64,000 bases of DNA from Epiperipatus broadwayi (lineage: Eukaryota; Onychophora; Udeonychophora; Euonychophora; Peripatidae). This document shows positions 61,381-64,000 of this stretch, piece by piece. The DNA lies in assembly GCA_028023455.1 (NCBI GenBank), contig JAQFVV010006714.1:62001-126000 (forward strand). The letters run 5' to 3'. The translations under genes and the position numbers were made by a program. Each line of letters starts with the position of its first letter. The first letter of the stretch is position 1. Below the pieces are notes generated by a model that was not told the DNA's origin, did no database searches, and worked only from the letters and a program-made list of their open reading frames with translations.

Positions 61381-63104
61381 AGAATATTAAGTATATTTTC
61401 ATTATTTACTATAATTATTTCTGACTGCGGTAATGCAATGGAGTTTTTTAAACCTATTTAAGTTGAATATATTTTTAATGTGGTGACAATAATCATGAGA
61501 CCCACACAACACTGAAAATGTATTCAACTTGAAAGGGTTAAAATAAAATAAAAAACACAATATAGACTATTTTCTTCATTAATGCACATTATTATTAGTG
61601 ATAAATTTATTAAATATATTGTTGTTAACTGGTTCTTTTTTTTTCATTCTTTAAAAATATGATTATGTTTTTTTTATAAACTTAATTCTTTGAATTGTTT
61701 CTGTTTAGCTACAAACTTATAATGTAGTCGAACAATATTATATATAACAAAAATATGTATAAATATAAATTAATGTTACAAACTAAGAACTGATCTGCGA
61801 AGTTAAGTATTATATGTATTAAGTCTACTAAAAAAAATATTCATGATTAAACTTTTTGAATAATTTTTTAAATATATTTTTGTTACAACTTCTTAATAAA
61901 AATGTGTAGTCATTTTTATTATCTGTATTACTCTTTTAAAATCCATTGTTAGAATTATTATATCTGAAGGGTTTTAATGTTAGCATTTAAAAAGCACTTA
62001 ATTGTAAAATATTGCACTTTATCGTTTTTAATTCTGTTTAAATTATAACTAATTACAAGTAAGTGTTTTCTAATATCTTCGTGTTAACTAATAGTGTTAA
62101 ATTGACAATTTATTTCTTCTATTTTTAATTTTTTGTTTAATTTTAAAATTTCCATTATTTATGTAAAAAAATATATACTACTGGAAAAAAAAATCAAATG
62201 TGGCTAATCTAAATAGTCACAGTATAAAATAAACAAAACTAATATTGCAAAAACTTCAGTGAAGATAAATGAATAATTATTGAAAATAGTAAATAACATA
62301 TAAAGTTTTTAAAAACAAAGATTAAGAAATCATTAGCTGGTAATTAGATTAGCGATATATAGCTGCTTGTAAAGAAAGTTTTTAACTTTCTATAAACTCT
62401 CAGCAACATGAGTGAAGGCTCTTCAATGATGCGAAATCAGAAGGGAGAAGGTCTTGAAGATACATCACTCAACTAAGTTCTCTGCAAGTGAGAATATCTG
62501 ATTGCCATGTTATAACCATGATGTTTTGCAAAAAATTTAATAGTCTATATGCTAACCAATTCTGATTATATTTTTTGCACATTATATTTTTTACTATTAA
62601 ATAGTAAAGCACTGAGTTTTGGGCCCATTATTTTGAAAGGATAAAGAATTAGAAGATGCATTGTATGGATTAATTGTGTGTGTGTGTGTGTATAATAGTA
62701 ATTTGAGATTGATTTACTGTTTACAAAATATAGATAACCTTAATGAAACCAGATATGTGCATATCTGGAATAAATGCAAAGATCATATATTGGCCAAAAT
62801 CAAATTTATATTTGGATATGGAGTATTGTTTAGTAGATATTGTATATTGGAAAAAGTTGAAGAACAATTTTAGCAATTTAATCTGCATGTGTACTATTCT
62901 TATACAAACTTAATGATGATTTATCATGTTTGAGATAAATATATCAAAGTTATTTATAACTATCTATTAATCTAAAGATTATTATATTAATATAAGATTG
63001 GCTATAGAAGTTAAACTCGGTTAAGAATCAATATATCAGTATTATTTCATACAAACTTCATTCATGCATGCGATATTTAAAACTTTCTTTTTTAAGCATA
63101 TGTA
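61381..63104. other. AT-rich spacer with (TG)n
   Basis: A (TG)n microsatellite lies at about 62675-62692. No coding or RNA signal recognised; frames at 62661-62873 look random. Confidence 0.45.
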
Positions 63105-64000
63105 TTATTAGAATTTTAAATGAAGAAGTGAGATATGTAATTAAATGTCTGAAGAAAGGAAAGGCTCCAGGTAATGATGGAATTATAATTGATATATGAA
63201 GAAGCAGGTGAAGAAATAGAAATTTTTTTAGAAAAGTTCTATACCAAATGTCTAAATGATAAAGATGTACCAGATGATTGAAAGAATGCAGTAATAATAT
63301 TAATATTTAAAAAAGATAATAAAGAAGATATTAGAAATTACAGAGCTATCAGCCTTTTATCAGTTTTATACAAATTTTTTACCAAGATAATTACAACTCG
63401 TCTACAGAGAACATTGGATTTCCACCAACTAAGAGAACAAGCTGGATTTAAAAGTGGTTTTAGTACAGTAGATCATATTCAAGTATTGAGAGAAGTTATA
63501 GAAAGGACAAATGAATATGAGTTGTCATTATGTTTTGGATTTGTAGATTATGAAAAGGCATTTGATTCTATAAACATTTCTTCAGTGATTAAAGCATTGG
63601 ATCATCAAGGTATAGATCAAGTATATTGTCATACTTTAAAGAATATTTATAAAAATGCAACAGCCACAATTTGATTACATAATGATACTGGGAAAGTCAA
63701 CATTGAGAAGGGTGTAAGACAAGGTGACTCCATATCTCCAAAACTTTTTACAGCAGTCCTGCAAGAAGTATTTTGTGGATTAAAATGGGAAACTAAAGGA
63801 GTGGAAGTAAATGGAGATTATTTAAGTCACTTAGATTTTGCAGATAATATAGTTGTTTTTGAAAATAATGCTTCAGAGCTGCAAGAAATATTGCAGGAGT
63901 TATCAGATGTAAAAGATAAATGTTAAAAAGACTAAAGTAATGTTTATTCAATTTGCTCAAAATATGAAAATAAAGATTGATTATGATGAATTAGAAGAAG
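63105..64000 (+). pseudogene. RTE-type LINE reverse transcriptase, 5'-truncated and cut by window end
   Basis: Starts abruptly near 63105 within the RT entry region: RILNEEVRYVIKCLKKGK, APGNDGIIIDI and a stop at 63197. After a frame change, an 86-codon open stretch (63414-63674) gives REQAGFKSGFSTVDHIQVL and FGFVDYEKAFDS, with the first catalytic Asp and the downstream FD intact. Then GVRQGDSISPKLF and HLDFADNIVVF, where the second catalytic pair is D-N instead of D-D. The copy is the least decayed in the window but still has frameshifts. Confidence 0.9.

Overview
This 64 kb window looks like AT-rich, repeat-filled nuclear DNA from an animal, most likely an invertebrate. The evidence is that every recognisable coding remnant belongs to a metazoan transposable-element class: RTE-type and Jockey-type LINEs, a Penelope-like element, hAT and mariner transposons, a gag-bearing LTR element and a tRNA-derived SINE. 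There are no operons, ribosome-binding sites or long bacterial-style ORFs. The species cannot be named from the sequence. No host gene is established. The best host candidates are a possible terminal exon on the minus strand at 27240-27431 and a possible promoter plus first exon at 48043-48140.

Layout. 1-2178 is AT-rich spacer. 2192-2704 is the first of five loci of a repeat family (here 'family B') that carries hammerhead-ribozyme-like motifs; it sits at the 5' edge of a decayed RTE LINE (2720-4680). 5015-6500 is an old repeat ('family A'), and a second copy of it starts at 8820. That second copy is split twice: by a 677 bp foldback element (9033-9709, 14 bp target duplication) and by an 8 kb gag-only LTR retrotransposon (10364-18350). 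It resumes at 18351-19025. 19821-20749 holds two foldback repeats, one with a tRNA-Val-like SINE inserted in one arm. 22350-24000 is an RTE 3' fragment split by a family B element (22541-23766). 24320-29490 is mostly spacer with SINEs and small inverted repeats. 29953-31184 is the best-preserved family B locus: an inverted pair of dimers flanked by a perfect 14 bp target duplication. 33108-33385 is extreme low complexity. 35596-36133 is a long foldback related to the one at 19821.

38230-43865 is the most complete RTE LINE, with endonuclease and reverse transcriptase remnants. It is interrupted by a 2.4 kb insertion (39551-41927) and a solo-LTR-like insertion (42984-43580). 44588-44911 is another family B locus. 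45361-47152 has two palindromic repeats. 48960-50160 is a Jockey-type LINE on the minus strand. 51065-51518 and 58737-59191 are non-autonomous hAT elements of almost equal length. 52336-53955 is a Penelope-like GIY-YIG remnant between inverted arms that carry tRNA-like promoters. 54505-54987 is the last family B locus. 60440-61020 is a mariner-type transposase relic, 61285-61380 a SINE, and 63105-64000 a further RTE copy cut by the window end.

How the parts relate. The autonomous classes seen here (RTE, Jockey, Penelope-like) are plausible sources of the machinery that moved the SINEs and family B. The nested insertions give a relative chronology: family A and RTE copies are oldest, and foldback, family B, LTR and SINE insertions came later. 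The most interesting content is family B, in which hammerhead cores, tandem monomers of about 416 nt and inverted-dimer architecture occur together.
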